Source: Acholoe squamosa
Taxonomy: Eukaryota > Annelida > Polychaeta > Phyllodocida > Polynoidae
Assembly (NCBI GenBank): GCA_949317995.1
Contig: OX439040.1
Span: forward strand, 23,617,830-23,681,829
Reading direction: 5' to 3'
DNA length: 64,000 nucleotides
A program made the translations under genes and the position numbers. Below, piece by piece: positions 1 through 13,544 of this stretch; within the stretch, counting starts at the first letter, position 1; each line of letters opens with the position of its first letter. The notes below the pieces were generated by a model, which had not been told where the DNA came from, searched no databases, and saw only the letters and a program-made list of their open reading frames with translations.

Positions 1-234
1 TGTGTGTCAATACCTAGCTTTATTTAAACAATGTACATGAAGAAGTTGTTGAAATATCCCCTGCCTCGATTTGGGGGTGTAGGATCAATTAGGTCAATAG
101 TTTAATCCCATAATGTCCATTCTATAATGCATCAGCAGAACTACAGACAAATTGAAGAACATAGAAATATGAAACAATTTATTGTGCTTGAAGTTAAGAA
201 AATATTTATCACTACTTTTCTGTCTTGCTTATAG

Positions 235-3200
235 AAAGAAACCAGCACAAAAACTGAAGGCAACCTTTCAGACAGCCAAGACTCTGGTGAAGTTACAGGG
301 TAGGTACCATAATTTTGATCATGGTTGGATGTTATGAGAAAAGATCACCCTGGCTGAGGTTTACAATGCAGGTGCACATGTAAGACATCAGTTATCTTTT
401 TAGTTGGTATGTATTTGATGAATCTGAAGTCTTGAAAAATGTTATATACATATCTAGTATTGCACTATCACTTACTGTGTTACCTCTTCCCATAATGGTT
501 AAGTTCAGTGAATCAAATTGCACTTTACAATTATGTTAGAATCTTTTTAAGTTGTTTGATCATTTATGGTTGATTTTGTTTTGATTTGTAAATACTTGTG
601 CAAATATTCCCTTCTGATCAATATCTATGTAAGTTCATGTACATATATTCCTCTCTTTCAAAGACACCTTTCTTTACACTCATACATGCTTTCACCATTC
701 ATAATAAGATAAATGTATTGGAATTGTGTAGGGTCAAATGGATTCGGTGAGTAAAACATAGTTAGACAGGGTAGTTGTCTGATTGACAGTATAGACCCAT
801 GAAGACCAGGATAACCTGCCCTATTTTTTACGAATAAGTTATGAACGATTTGCAATGTGAGTGCCTAGATCTTAAATAGATTTCTCAAAATGCATGACCC
901 CAGACCTGTTACAGACTTTCACAATACTTGTACTTTTTTTTCAATTGAAACCTCTGAATCAAATGTGGTTTTAGAGCCGTTTATATTGTAACAGAGTGTT
1001 TCTTCCACTTGTTTACCTGGCCATCATGTGATATACTAACTTAGACAAGGTAGCCAAGTGACATTACTGTCTTTTAATTTATCGATGTGGCAAAGACAAA
1101 TGCTTTTGAAATAGTCAGTACATAAATTCAAATAGCTTCTAGGCTGTGTATGGCTTAAATATATATACTAATGCAAGTATGTCAGTAAAACTTAGTTGCA
1201 TAGAATGCTTGCATCAAAATGTAAACCTGCTCATTTTCAGTTGTGAAATCCAGCTAGACTGATATTTAGTGTAAGCATGGTAATATGTATGTTGGTCATT
1301 CCTGGATCCATCACTGCCTCAGGCAGGAGATTTTAAATATTTTGCATATTTCATCATATTTTTACTACTACTACTACTACTGATAGCTTTTATTGACAAC
1401 GAAAAGTGAGGTCATTGCTGACCTATGTGTCATACAGTAAGTCCACTACAATAATGTATATGCTCTATGTTCTACAAACTACATGCGTAGTATATAGTAC
1501 TACAGAACTAAATCTATGAAAACAGATACTTCTGTATAACACAGATTACTCACACGATCACTCACACATTCACACACAAGCACGCTTACAAGGTAACAGA
1601 TACACAAATACACACATAGCATACATAACCTAGGTGGGTCAACTGTACCATACCTATAACTCATATATTTATATACATTACATTTCATGAATGTGATAAT
1701 ATAACACTAGGTGAAACCGTACAGTATAAATAGTACCTAGAATAATAGTTGGATTCCACAGAGCGTAAATTAAAGCTGCTGCTGCCTCTGCCTGAACGCA
1801 TTATACACAAACTTTGCAAATGCATTTATTATACTACCGTAATCTCCCGCGTAGAAGACGCGCTGCGCGTAGAAGCCGCACCCCAAACTCAGCAAATGCA
1901 TTTTTTCGCGTATAAGACGCACATTTTAAGGCTGAAATTTGTAAGATTAGTACATTTCTATAGTAAAATTACCCCTCGTATAAGACGCACCCCCAACTTG
2001 AGAGTAAGCTATAAGACGTCCCAGCATTTTGTTTGGCGTAGAGGACGCGTCTTATACGCGGGAGTTAACGGTAGGGTCATTTTCTTTCATAACCATAACA
2101 AACTTATCCATATTTGACATATCCCGGTAATTACAGATTTTACCATGTATATGATTTTCAAGAGTTGTTCGAGATGCCTTATGTAGTTCACATGTTGTCA
2201 GAATCATCATCAATAGCACCAGTAGAGCAGTATAGACATACTCTTACACCAAGCATAGACTTGAGGTATTCAAGATGGATCAGTTCAAAATTATCTAGTT
2301 TTCTACCTTTATTTAGGCCCCATAACTCGTGTCCATAGTCAAGACATTGTTGTATTTGGGTGTCAAAGAGCTTAAGGGATAGTCTGGGATTTGGTTTCCT
2401 AAAATTCTGATAGCAACATGAGTATGATTGGTAGTTGGCTTTCCGGCCTTTATCACGTAGTTGGTCATAAGTTTCAGAAAATACATCTTTATGGTTGGAG
2501 TTTAGTGTAAAAGTCTACTCTCTCTAATATTCTATCACCATATTTGAAGGTCACTCTTCTATCTTTATCTTTTCCATTGAATATCATTACCGTAAACTCC
2601 CGCATATAAGACGCGTCCTCTACGCCAAACAAAATGCTGGGGAGTCTTATAGGATTTTCTGAAGTTCAGGGTGCGTCTTATACGAGGGGTAATTTTACTA
2701 TAGAACAGTACTACTCTTACAAATATCAGCATTAAAATGTGCGTCTTATACGCGAAAATGCATGTGCTGAGTTTGGGGTGCGTCTTATACGCGCAACGCG
2801 TCTTCTACGCGGGAGATTACGGTATATTTGACTTGACCATGTTGACTATTAAAAGCCATGTTTGGCAATACTGAAATTACTTCAACCCTTGGGAAATTAC
2901 CCTCCCTTGCATTTCTCAAATCTATCGTGGCTGACCGAAAACCTGTTTTTCTAGCTGTTCATGTGGTTATGTTGCAAAGAGACAGGGATACTGGGATGCT
3001 ATGTACCTACACAGAACCTTTTTCTTTTTATTAACATTAATCTACCTATTTGCACCATTTATGACAATGATCACCTTGTGTATCGTACCAATCTGCACCA
3101 CACACACTCATTCTGAGATACCAGACAAAATCTTCACAACACCTTCACCACCACCATCCTAATGCTATCTGTAAGATGATGAATATGTACTTTTTTTTGT

Positions 3201-6200
3201 GTAAATATGACAACTGCAGTGCACCTTTCCAAAATGCTCCTGATCTACAAAATAAATGTTCTACCTTTCTAATTGGAGTGACCATGTGTGTTTTTTTTTC
3301 TAACTATGCCTCTTTCAGAAGATGATGTTGACCCTGCGCCTCTGGCTAAGCAATCTGCTTCTGCTTTCCCCAAATCCGTTAGCCTAGGCCCCGCAATGGG
3401 GTTGCCGACAGGTAGACGCAAGCGATTATGTGTGTCTTTTGTGTGCATTGAGAATTTCACTGCTGCACTATTTGTGTTGCAAAAGTTGTCATTATATATT
3501 CGTAAGACTTTCTTTTGTAGCTTTACTTAACTGTCTCTTTCTTGATCGGTCTTGGGCATATATGTGTGGGCACGAACACACATGCTTTTCTTGCTATGAA
3601 AATGGCATGTGTTAAAAAAAACCCCGCTAACTCGCATTTCAAAGAATGAAATATACCATATTTCTGGCTGGTGTAATTAAACAGATTTAGGCAATATACA
3701 GTATATATAAATCAGCAATCATTGACAGGCAGGCATCATCAGAAGTGTTGCAGATGAATATTAGTAGAGAACTGAGAATTAATAAATATGTCAATGATAT
3801 AGAGCGTGGTAGATAGATTTATTGCATTTTCCACACATTCCAACAGATATGAATAGGGTATTATGATGATGTGAGCTGACCTCTTGGACATAATCATATG
3901 TATCTAAAGAAGGGCATCACCTGTCTTGAATATTATACAGAATATGGTATTTTTGTAAACTATACATTTAAGCCAGAAAGGTTGGTTAGGCAGGCCACAC
4001 TCATAGTTAGCAGAGGAGCCAATAAAGTGTTAGGATGAGCTGTCCTTATGAATATAGACATGGATTGGTGCAAAGTAGTGCAGTTTTGCCAATCCATAGT
4101 TATTTGGACCTAGAATTAAAAGTATTGGGAAAGTCCTCCCTCACACCACAGTTCTGTTGCCTATAATACTATAAACATGTACTTCAACATAACAAAAAAA
4201 AAGGTATTCTTCATAGTGATTGCAGAATATCCTAGACATATACAGCTTGTGACCTTGTGACCACAGGGGGTAGATAGGCTACTAATAATACTACTGTTTT
4301 CTTGAATGTACAGAGGTGTTGATCAAAAAGAAGGGGAAGTTAGGAGCCATGGCTCGTATTCAAGGTCAGATAATGATCCCTTTCCTTGATGTTGTTTGTG
4401 GCAGAATGAGAAACCATCACTTGTTAACCTTTGAACATTTTGCTAAGACAACACATATCCGATTTTAAACTTGATACATTGAAATAAAGATGCCACAACC
4501 TGATATCTAGAAAACAAGTTCAAATCATTAATTTGATTAATCTGTTACAACAGTAGTACCTTGCCTATAAAGTTCGGCTTATAAGTGAAACTAGCACTTG
4601 GTGCACCTCATAGAGTGTCTTTGAACTCAGGGTATGTCTTATGAGTGGTGTAATCATATTACAGAAAAGTATTAAAATATCACAAATCCACCCCAGGCAC
4701 ACCACAGTCTTTGCCTCAATTGAGGGTACACTTTATATAGGAGGCTTTTACATGAGTTACTATGGTAGGAATAAAGATTTCGTTTTGGCAGTACTGTGTT
4801 CCAAGACATTTATATCGCCGAGTATTTAAACATTTTTTGAGTAAGAAGATGGTTGTCCATTCCTAAACATGTCATCAAATTCAGTAACATAGAGAAAATG
4901 AAGTTAGCATCTGTAGGCATTTACTTCAAACTAGGGAGAAACAGCTAAATATTGCACATATATTCTTAACATTATAACGTTTTAGATATGAAACAAATCC
5001 AGAATATATAAGTTTGTGTCAATTTATTCGAATTTGATTAATTATGATACTTATGATAACTGTTGTACAAAGACTGGATAAGTGCACTTATGACATTATT
5101 TCCTCAATTTTGATAGTATACTTAAATTTTTGTATAGCAGCTAAATATTGATGAGCATTTCCAATATAATTCATGGACACATAACTGTATATGTTTAACA
5201 ATTAATCCTGTGACATATCACCATTGATTAACATTACAATTATCACAATTATCATCAAAGCCTCGAAATAGGAATAATATCAAACATTACTGGGGACTTC
5301 TTATACAAGTAGACAGACAATTGCCAATTCAGAATTATACATTTGCTAAAAAAATGTACTCCACAGGTTGTTTATAACTATTTTCCCTTTAACTACTGCC
5401 CAGAAAAAAAGAACTTGATTGAAATGGTACATTTATCATGTAATACCTGTAAGAATGTTGTCTTTATTCTCAAATGCACAAGATTATTCTATAATTTCAC
5501 TTCACCTTAAAACCTTCTCAGGCTCTCAATAGATCAAGAGTTAAACTAGTTTTGATCAATACATAAATTCATAAGTTGATTAACAGGTGTTGGGTCTAGT
5601 AAACTCTACATCAGTCGACCCAGCAAACACAATTTTGTTTGGACTGATTAGACGGTTCAGAAGTAACATTTTACTGTTTACATTTATTTATTTTCTCTTT
5701 GGAAAAAAGATTAGAGAGTATTTTTTGTTGTTGTGAGAATATGTTATTCAAAAAGCAAGTGATGATAAACCTTCAAAAACAATTCATTTTGATATTAAAC
5801 ATAGGTTTGCTGGGTAGAAGTGCATGCTTTTAAGATAATGCACATATACTCATTTTTACACATGACTTCTTAAGAACACATTTATATTATATAGACAGGG
5901 ATTTAAAGAATTATCCATGCTCTCTGAAAATGAAATGATGAGAGTGTATTAAAAGAATGTGATTAATATGTAAGTACTGTATTCAACTTAATCAAAAGGA
6001 AAGGGTATAAGATTCTTTACAGATTATTTTTCAGTACATTTAGTGATGTGACATTGAATGATAGTTCCTCTTGCACAGGAGGCCTCATGAACAAATGGAA
6101 AACCATGAAACCGAAATCAGGAGCTCTGCAGCACTCCGGCTTAAAATGGGAAAGGGTCAAGGTAACTATGTGAATTCATTGAAACTTTAAATCAAAAAGT

Positions 6201-9200
6201 AAAACCAGGAAATATTCTCTGGTTTATGATACTACTTCAAAATCAGGCCTGTAAGTGGACCCATGGCATCAGAGAATAATTGATGCTCATTCCTTTGATG
6301 AATCCAACTCTGTCTCTCTCATTGTTGTAAAGAACCCCAATAATCTTTTAGGGAATGAACCGATAACTACACAGCACTAGACATCACACCATAGCCCTGA
6401 TATAAGGGAGTGATCATTTTTTAACAACAGGGGGGGGGCTGGTGGGTTTGCGCGCGGACACGCGAAAAGCAATTCCGACCCAAAATTCCGATCCCCCCCT
6501 CTTGATGGGTCAAAATTTTTTCAACCCCCCCTTTGGAGGCAAAAATCACGTGTGAATGCACCCTTTTAACCTACAGTAACGCGCTGGCATTTTTGCTAAA
6601 AACAGGTGAAATTATTTTGACCCCCCCTAGTCAAGGGGGCGAAAAAATTCTGACCCCCCCTGGTCAAGAGGTTGAAAAAATTCTGACCCCCCTCAAATCC
6701 ACCAGCCCCACTGTTGCTAAAAAATGATCACTCCCTAATAAGTATTTCTTTGCCACAAGATTTTCTGTCTTTTCTTCCAGAGCATTGTTCATGATAGTTT
6801 GGCATCTGCAAATGAAGAGGAACGTGTTGATGCAGCACGTCTGCTTGGGTCCCTAAAGTGTGGTGACACAATGGTAACATTTGCACTAAAGGACCGTCTG
6901 CACAATGATGAGAGTGCCCGTGTACAGTATGAAGCCTCCAAATCACTCATCCTCCTCGGTATTTACCAATACTCATATATCATTTTCTCGAATCAACAGT
7001 CTGCAACATCAGTGCAACCTCTAATCATGTCACATAGTTTGAAAACCTTGGCAGCAAATAGGGTGTTTTGCCTGAGGTCAAATGATGTATTAGCTTGAAA
7101 GAAGAAAAACCGTGGAAGATCATGGTGCCTTTGTGTACCTTTGAAGGATGTTTGAAAAAAAGAAGAAATGTGTTCAGAGCTTCACCAATATAAAAGAAGA
7201 GTACATTGATGATTTTTCTTCATTTGAAGCAAAAGGCTGACCCACAGATAACTACAAAATGTTATCTAATTTGTACAGGTTGCTGGGAAGATGAAGTTGT
7301 CGCACGCATCGTCAAGTTCATGCTGAATGGAAATAGTGACATAATTTCAGACATTCTCAAAACTCTTATTAATGGAAAGAATGTGCAATATGTTGACAAG
7401 GTAAAGACATTGTAAAATCCAAATCCCTCCTCTGAATAATTATTATGAGTAGTATGGAAGAAACCATACTCTAAAGTTCTTAAATATGTCTTAGCATAAC
7501 TTGAAAACCCTGCCTATAGTCAGATCTCCCCTAATGACACATAGCTTATATGTGTTGTAAAAATGCAAAATCCTTTGTTCTGGGTGACTGGGCATGTCAG
7601 AAGGGCAAACATTAATGCATATATAAATGCCGCCATATTCACCCAAAAAACCCATGCGTAATGTAAACAAAAACAAATAGAAGAAAGGATTTAGAGTGTC
7701 ATAGGTAATGCATATGATTCAATGCATAAATGTGTATGCCCCTATTGGAGCTCGGGTATATTGTTAGGCCCCGTTATATACATGACTGACGGAAAAGGAA
7801 GCATAAAATGTTCTGTTTCCGAACACCACCAAAAGCTGAGTAAGTTGTTGGTTTTACATGGGGAAAAACATGCATATAATTTATTTTGGCTTTTACGTAG
7901 ATCTGTTGGTGGATTGTAATGTTTACATTAGGCCACACCAAAAAAATAAGTTGGGTCTACAGATTGCCCTCTCCGCATTTTCGGAAATACAATTTTTTTT
8001 TCTTTGAAAAAAATCTTGTCTACGGATTTCGCTCGCTTCAGTTTCTACAAGTTTTCTCTTTGTGATGTTTGGCAAAATTTAAAAAAAAAAAAAATTGTTC
8101 GCTCACCTCAATTTTCCAGCAAGGAATCCATTGGACGCCAAAAAAATTCTTGAAAAAAAAAGAAATTCGCTCGCTCGCACCATTTTTTTCTAAACCAAAA
8201 TCCGTAGACCAACTTATTTTTTTGGTGTGGCCTTAGTAGTTATCAGGTGTTTTACTTAATATTTCTTCTAAATGGCATGCTTATATACTTTATCAGAGAA
8301 TGACAAGTTTTCCTGACCTGGCAATGGTTCTTAGTGAGCTGTGTCAGTTTGATGATGTCAATGACAAGATCTCCTTGGATGCAGCTGTTGCACTTGGAAA
8401 GCTTTGTGTCGCTGATGATAATGCCAAAAGTAAACTCAGACAGGTTCTGACTGACAGCAACACACATGTGAAAGCACAAGTAAGAGTTGAATGTTCTTTA
8501 TTTAAGTAATTAGAATTTGAATGTATGTGGACAATTGGATCTCCAAACAATTGCTCTTCTGTGTGTTCAGGACAGTTCACAGATAGTGATTGTAAGAAGA
8601 TAATATTATTTTCTTTAACCTCTCTAACACAATATTAAACTTTTTCCTTGCCTATATATTCTGATGGCTTCTCCATAACATGTAAGTTTATCTATGCACC
8701 TAAAAATAACACTGATATACATATTCTTCAGGCTCTAGAGATCCTTGTGCGACAGTTGAACTACCGTGGTTGGGATTTGACTGATGGAGTTTTGCAGCAG
8801 CTGAAGACATCTCCTGTTTGGAAGTACAGAAAGAATGCAGCCAAATTGCTGATCGTAATTGGTAAATCTCTGTTTAAAGTGGCTTCAAACCACTATAAAC
8901 GGTTTATAAAACGGCTGGCAGTGCTATGCTACATGGTAGAAGTGATGCATTCGTGAATGCATCTGAGTGTAGTAACCCTATATATAAGCCTGGCTTCTAG
9001 ACCATTACATAGGCCTGCTGTGGCTTATAGACTCTTCCTGAACTTATACACTACAGAATAGTGATAAGCCATTCATTTTCAAGCCCAATGGGCAGCTCCT
9101 AGCTTACCCATGCTATTGTACCTTGTGTGCAGAGTATAAGGTATTAACGTGTAATTTTCAGAAATATTAATATATCATGATAGGGATATTTGGGGCTCTT

Positions 9201-11104
9201 TAGATATACATTACAATTAAAGATATACTGTTGTGAGTTGAAATTTATTTCCTCCTGTCATTTCTCAATGATGGGATAAGAGGGGAAAATGTTACTTTAG
9301 AAAAACATGATTGAATAAGGAATGTAAGCAACTGCTGTGATAATATGATACCATTTTCTGATTTTGAAAAACATGAGTTAATATTGATGTGAGTGGGTAT
9401 ATGGAGTGTGTATGTACCCTTTGTTACATGTATAACAAGTAGAGTTCATATTTCAGGTAAAAAGAATGTCTGTGTTGACAATAAATCAGAAGCAGTCTTT
9501 GAACTTCTTGACAGGCAGCTTTGGGATGACCCAAACAAGGTTAGCATAATGCACCTACAGGTACTCGTTGAGAGTCAACCAATTAGAAATAGGAATGCTA
9601 TCATTGTGAATACATGCTTACACTTAAAATGATTATTAAGTGGTCTGACTCCACAAAGTTTAATCTTTGTTGTCATTTGAATTTGAGTACACCTACCCAC
9701 AAAATCATCTTCGGTTCATTGCTTATGGAACTCATGCCTCAGTAAATAAATTGTGTTTGATCATAACAGCAAGTGAGACAGGAGGTAGCACGTACTATGG
9801 CAGCACTCGACATGTTTGCACGAGCCTGTGAAAAAGCAGAAAAGTAAGTGATTATCAATTTCTCAGTTGATTACCTTTATTTGACACTTTGGAAAAAACC
9901 TGAATTCCACTATGGGGCTTTGTGGAATGAATAACTTGTCACTATCACTGTTCAGGACTGAATATAGTACATGTAGGCATATGTGAGTAATGCAATATGT
10001 AATAGCAGCTATGACTGTAAACCATTTTTAGATCATTCTATGTTAACCACTACAGAGCCAATAAAGTAACTTGCAATTCTTTCAGACGTCTTGATGATCC
10101 ACTGGAAGATACGCGGGCACAAGCTGTAATATCTCTGGGTACGTTAGGGATGAAGAATGAACGTGTACTTCGTGTATTACTGGAAATGCTAGAACTTGAC
10201 TCTAGTGAATATGTCCGTTTGATGGTAAGCCTCCTCTTGAGTGAATTGCTTTCATTCATTACTTTCCTAACAATTTCATTCTAATCTGAACTTTGATTTT
10301 TATCAGTATATAGACATCTAGGTGTTTGATATCAAAGTCTGAAAACAGGTTGATGTATACATATCAAATGTAGGACAATACTATGAGAATATTGGAATTA
10401 TATTAAGGTGACACCAACTCAATAAATAATAAGTGCAATAATACGAACACATTTTCACTCCCACCCTCCCAGATCATCCGTACACTGGCTGCATTAAATA
10501 CACAAGACAAACGAGTTCTACGTGTTTTGAGGGATAAGGAAAGAGGAGAGGGTCCTCTTGCAAGGTAACTAAAAAAAACCTTCTTTCTTGACACAGGTCC
10601 TACCTTACTTTGTTTGATATATGTGGGGATTGTTTAGCCATTCCATGACTGACCATGGGGTTATTTTAAGATTATTGAAATCAGTACTTTTTTTGCTGAT
10701 GTGCCTTAACAAATAAAGATATATTTCAGTGAAAAACATTAAGTCCACAGTTGAGAAAGTTTGTGTCTGCACCTGAGAGGGCTTTTTGAATGAGTGTCCT
10801 CAATTTTCAGACTAGCATGGAAGAATAAATTTGTCTTCAGGAGTAAGAAGGAAAACTGAAATTATACATTCGTAGAAACCTGCAGTATAGTGCTTTTATG
10901 AAATACTTGAAGTATGGACCACTCCAATGAATCATTTGTTTGTCAGTGTATATCATAGGTGATACTAATTTAGGTGACTGTTCAAGTCAGGCAAGGTCAT
11001 AATACAAATTCATTTTCATTTTTCTTTCCAGAGAGGCAAAGAAAGCTCTAGACACACTTGGAGCAGCAGGTGTACCTCCAGCTACTGGAAAAAAGTCTTC
11101 TTAA
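235..11104 (+). CDS. HEAT-repeat protein, HEATR4-like, 3' exons (5' end outside window)
   Basis: Twelve exons join in one continuous frame with GT-AG borders: 235-299, 4314-4364, 6079-6161, 6781-6958, 7279-7400, 8297-8479, 8732-8861, 9457-9539, 9770-9843, 10086-10224, 10473-10564 and 11032-11104 (TAA 11102-11104). Exon 235 begins mid-codon, so upstream exons lie outside the window. A short basic, Trp-containing segment (exons 2-3, e.g. MNKWKTMKPKSG) leads into a chain of two-helix HEAT repeats. Examples are the exon with EEERVDAARLLGSLKCGD and the last exons with LDDPLEDTRAQAVISLGTLG and RVLRVLRDKERGEGPLAREA. HEAT repeats form alpha-solenoids that bind protein partners; no enzyme motif is visible. 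The C-terminal arrangement suggests HEATR4, but I cannot test this against a database. At exon 9457 an alternative donor at 9561 is also in frame; I prefer the donor at 9540 because it gives a more regular HEAT helix. Confidence 0.8.
1837..2071 (+). mobile_element. MITE, TA-flanked, copy 1
   Basis: It has terminal inverted repeats starting CCGTAATCTCCCGCGTA and ending in the complement (cgcgggagttaacgg), flanked by TA on both sides. The interior is built from repeated words of the type GCGTATAAGACGCACC. There is no ORF of its own. The TA flanks point to a Tc1/mariner-like mobiliser; that assignment is inference. Confidence 0.7.
2590..2822 (-). mobile_element. MITE, TA-flanked, copy 2 (inverted relative to copy 1)
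   Basis: This is the same family as 1837-2071 in opposite orientation. It starts CCGTAAACTCCCGCATA and ends GCGGGAGATTACGG, with TA on both sides. The shared interior (TGCGTCTTATACGCG and GAGTTTGGGGTGCGTC) is the reverse complement of copy 1. Confidence 0.7.
6406..6735. mobile_element. MITE with 3-bp TAA target duplication (family GGGAGTGATCA)
   Basis: The termini GGGAGTGATCATTTTTTA and its complement lie at the two ends and are flanked by TAA (6403-6405 and 6736-6738). The interior carries roughly 30-bp G/C-run repeats (AAAAATTCTGACCCCCC). A full second copy is at 39657-39983 and a deleted one at about 33028-33138. TWA 3-bp duplications are typical of PIF/Harbinger-mobilised elements; that assignment is inference. 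The element sits in the intron just upstream of the exon at 6781. Confidence 0.75.
7931..8232. mobile_element. MITE with 3-bp TTA target duplication (family GGCCACACC)
   Basis: The termini GGCCACACCAAAAAAATAAG and its complement are flanked by TTA (7928-7930 and 8233-8235). Length is 302 bp, with A/T homopolymer-rich inner sequence and repeated 'ttcgctcgct' words. A truncated relative begins at 61153. It lies inside an intron of the HEAT-repeat gene. A PIF/Harbinger-type target duplication is inferred. Confidence 0.75.
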
Positions 11105-11765
11105 TAATTACAAAATTAGAGGAAACTCATGTAATGAATACTGCTGAGACCATGTACATAGGTTACAAAGTTACAACAAATCTAAAAGATGATAAGTTAT
11201 TACAATTTTAAATATTTAATTATAGCACCTGTTGTTTAAAAAACATTGTCGTTTTCGTAAAATGTGGTACATATTTGAAGAACATTTTCTACAATGAATC
11301 ATGGAGCATGAATGGTGGAAAAAAGTCAGGCTGCCATTCATGTTATAACTGGAACCAGTCTAAACACTTTTGAATGGAGAATTATAGTTAACATGAATTT
11401 ATATCCAGTGCTTGATATATTTCTGGTGGAAGTACTAATTTATAGATAATTGGCTATGCTTTCCTGAACTCTTTCACTGATAAAGTTCTATGTTATCTTC
11501 GTTATGTTCCTTAAACACTTTAAAATGTCCCATTTGTGTTTAAAAGAAGGGGCAGGTACAGTGTCAACTTTCACCTCCCAAATGGCATATGTCCTATGAG
11601 ATAATAGTTATTTCCATATTTTATTGTGCATGGTTTATTCTACACTCTTTTCTGCTACTGTGCACATTTCCCAAGAGAAAAACGAATATTGTCTCCAGGC
11701 TGTGATAACTTCTATTGTTAAAATTACATCTGTGATTGAATGAAAAATAAATTATGATATTGAAT
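11105..11765 (+). other. 3' UTR and polyadenylation signal of the HEAT-repeat gene
   Basis: AT-rich non-coding sequence follows the TAA at 11102-11104. A canonical AATAAA lies at 11746-11751 and is followed by a T/GT-rich stretch (ttttgtttcttttgtg) typical of a cleavage region. No other ORF is supported here. Confidence 0.55.
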
Positions 11766-12324
11766 CTTTTTGTTTCTTTTGTGAAAAGCTATTTTCCAAA
11801 CATTCACATAGCCGTTTTTAAATTTTAATGAAATCTGTCTGTGCGACTCCTCCAGATTCCTATAAATGACTACCTGCAGTCTTTAGCATTTTAGGAAGGG
11901 GGGTTATTACCATGTCTCATGATTCCTCCACCCTCAGTCTCACCCTCACCCCTCCTCTTGAGACCGCCATGGATATGACCCTAGCTGTCGAAATGGCGTA
12001 AAACAACTACTTACCTACCTACCTACCACCCCTCCTCTTACCTTCGATCATTCATCTCATAGATTCGGTCATCCATAGATGCAGTCACTGCATAGTTGAG
12101 CGAGCAGCATTTAATACCTGTCTAGCTGTTTGGACAAGCAGCTTTTAAATACCTGTCTGGTTGCTATGCCGATGAAGTCATCACACCGGAGATGGACATG
12201 TGATCTACTATCCTGCAGCAGGTACACGCAGGTAGATGTTGGCTTCCTTTGGGCATAGACTATGCTAAGCTGCTTTATAAGTCCAAAAACACTAAGTGCT
12301 CTCAAGCCAGTCCGAATCAGTCGC

Positions 12325-13350
12325 CATGTCAAATAGGTCAACATGTGCGTCGTCCAACAATGGCGGCACTGCTGACCAAGGCACTGACCAGGGGGAAACC
12401 TCTGCAGCCAATGACTCACAGACAGTAAAACTGTCCACTGATGAACTCACTCAAATAGTATGTTGAAAGGAGAAATCCAATCAACAGTTAAATCTGTGGT
12501 AGATAAAGTGGTTGGCAAGCGAAAACAACATGCTCTCAGTGAGGACGAGAGTGACAAAGATGGCGGCAGTGGTCAAGGTGCTGACCACAACACCGACCAA
12601 GATGGCGGTGACCCAGATCCCAGGGACAACTTGGACGCCTACTACAAGAGTCTTGAGGCTAAGTTAGAGATCTGCCAGAGAGATTTGTCAGTATCTTCAA
12701 GAAAGCTTGTGGGCCCTCTTTTGATCTTAGTATCATCAAAGAAAAGGGGGATAAATTCCACAGACCGGCAAACGTGCCGGAGTTAAGAGTGCCCCAACTG
12801 AACCACTCTCTAAAGTGCGCAGCATCTGTGAACGCACGCACGTTGGACAAATGCATGGCTGAGCTTCAGACCAACATGTCTGCCACCGTGACAGCCATGG
12901 CTAGACAAGCTGCCGCCATGGAAGAGTTCAAGGCGTGGGCTAAGCAGGACACCAACCCTGCAGTACGAGAAAAGGGTGACACCTTCACTAAACTCATCAT
13001 CAATGCCTGTGACACTAACATTGTCATAACCAGAACAATGTCTGACATGACAAATCTGAGGTGAGACTGAAATTAGGACTATCAGAAAAAGTAGGCAACC
13101 TACTGACTGATGAAAATCCACCAATACCACAGTGGTTGGGAGGAGATGACATCATCTCGGCCATGGATAAGCTTGAAAAGGAAGTAAAAAATGTCAACAA
13201 ATTCAAGAAGCACCAGCCAGCTGACTGGAGGCACAGGCACACTCACACGCTGGAGAGTATTCGTCCAACTACAAGAAGGACAAACAGCATAAACATAAGC
13301 ACAAGCCTAACCAGCACAAGAAGAAGCCCAAAACCTCAGGTATTCTGAAG
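12325..13350 (+). pseudogene. DIRS gag-like remnant
   Basis: The frame starts at ATG 12325 (MSNRSTCASSNNGG), shifts near 12460, runs through an acidic stretch (SEDESDKDGG) and the motif NLDAYYKSLEAKL. It shifts again before the segment RPANVPELRVPQLN (about 12762-12803) and once more near 13060 before LLTDENPPIPQWLGGDDII. The R-P-x-N-V-P-x-L-x-V-P-x-x-N block and the downstream 'GDD' block match my recollection of DIRS gag proteins. At least three frameshifts make it non-functional. Confidence 0.6.
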
Positions 13351-13544
13351 GTGGGTCTCACTAAACCAGGTGAGTGTTCATAATGCTTTGCATGAAAACA
13401 TAATATCCCAAGTATGACTATAGCTCCTGTACTGGTAGCCTATGAAAAAGTAGGGTTTGGTACATTTGTACCGGGTGGCACTAAAAATCATGTAAACCAA
13501 TGGTTAAAAACTAACACATGACCCCTTCAATATAGAATCTGTTG

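Larger units (their letters stand above)
300..4313 (+). other. long intron of the HEAT-repeat gene
   Basis: The donor GTAGGT at 300 and the acceptor before 4314 bound this intron. It contains a short (TAC)n run at about 1357-1380 and two inverted copies of one MITE (1837-2071 and 2590-2822). At about 4558-4790 there is a decayed stretch rich in 'cttataag' words that resembles that MITE family. No coding sequence was recognised. Confidence 0.6.

Noticed and set aside
4558..4790. A third copy of the TA-flanked MITE
   Set aside because: Shares 'cttataag' words and general layout, but the termini are not recognisable; mentioned only as a decayed relative.
12111..12419. 102-aa - strand ORF over the start of the DIRS gag
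   Set aside because: Antisense of the gag frame; no family resemblance.
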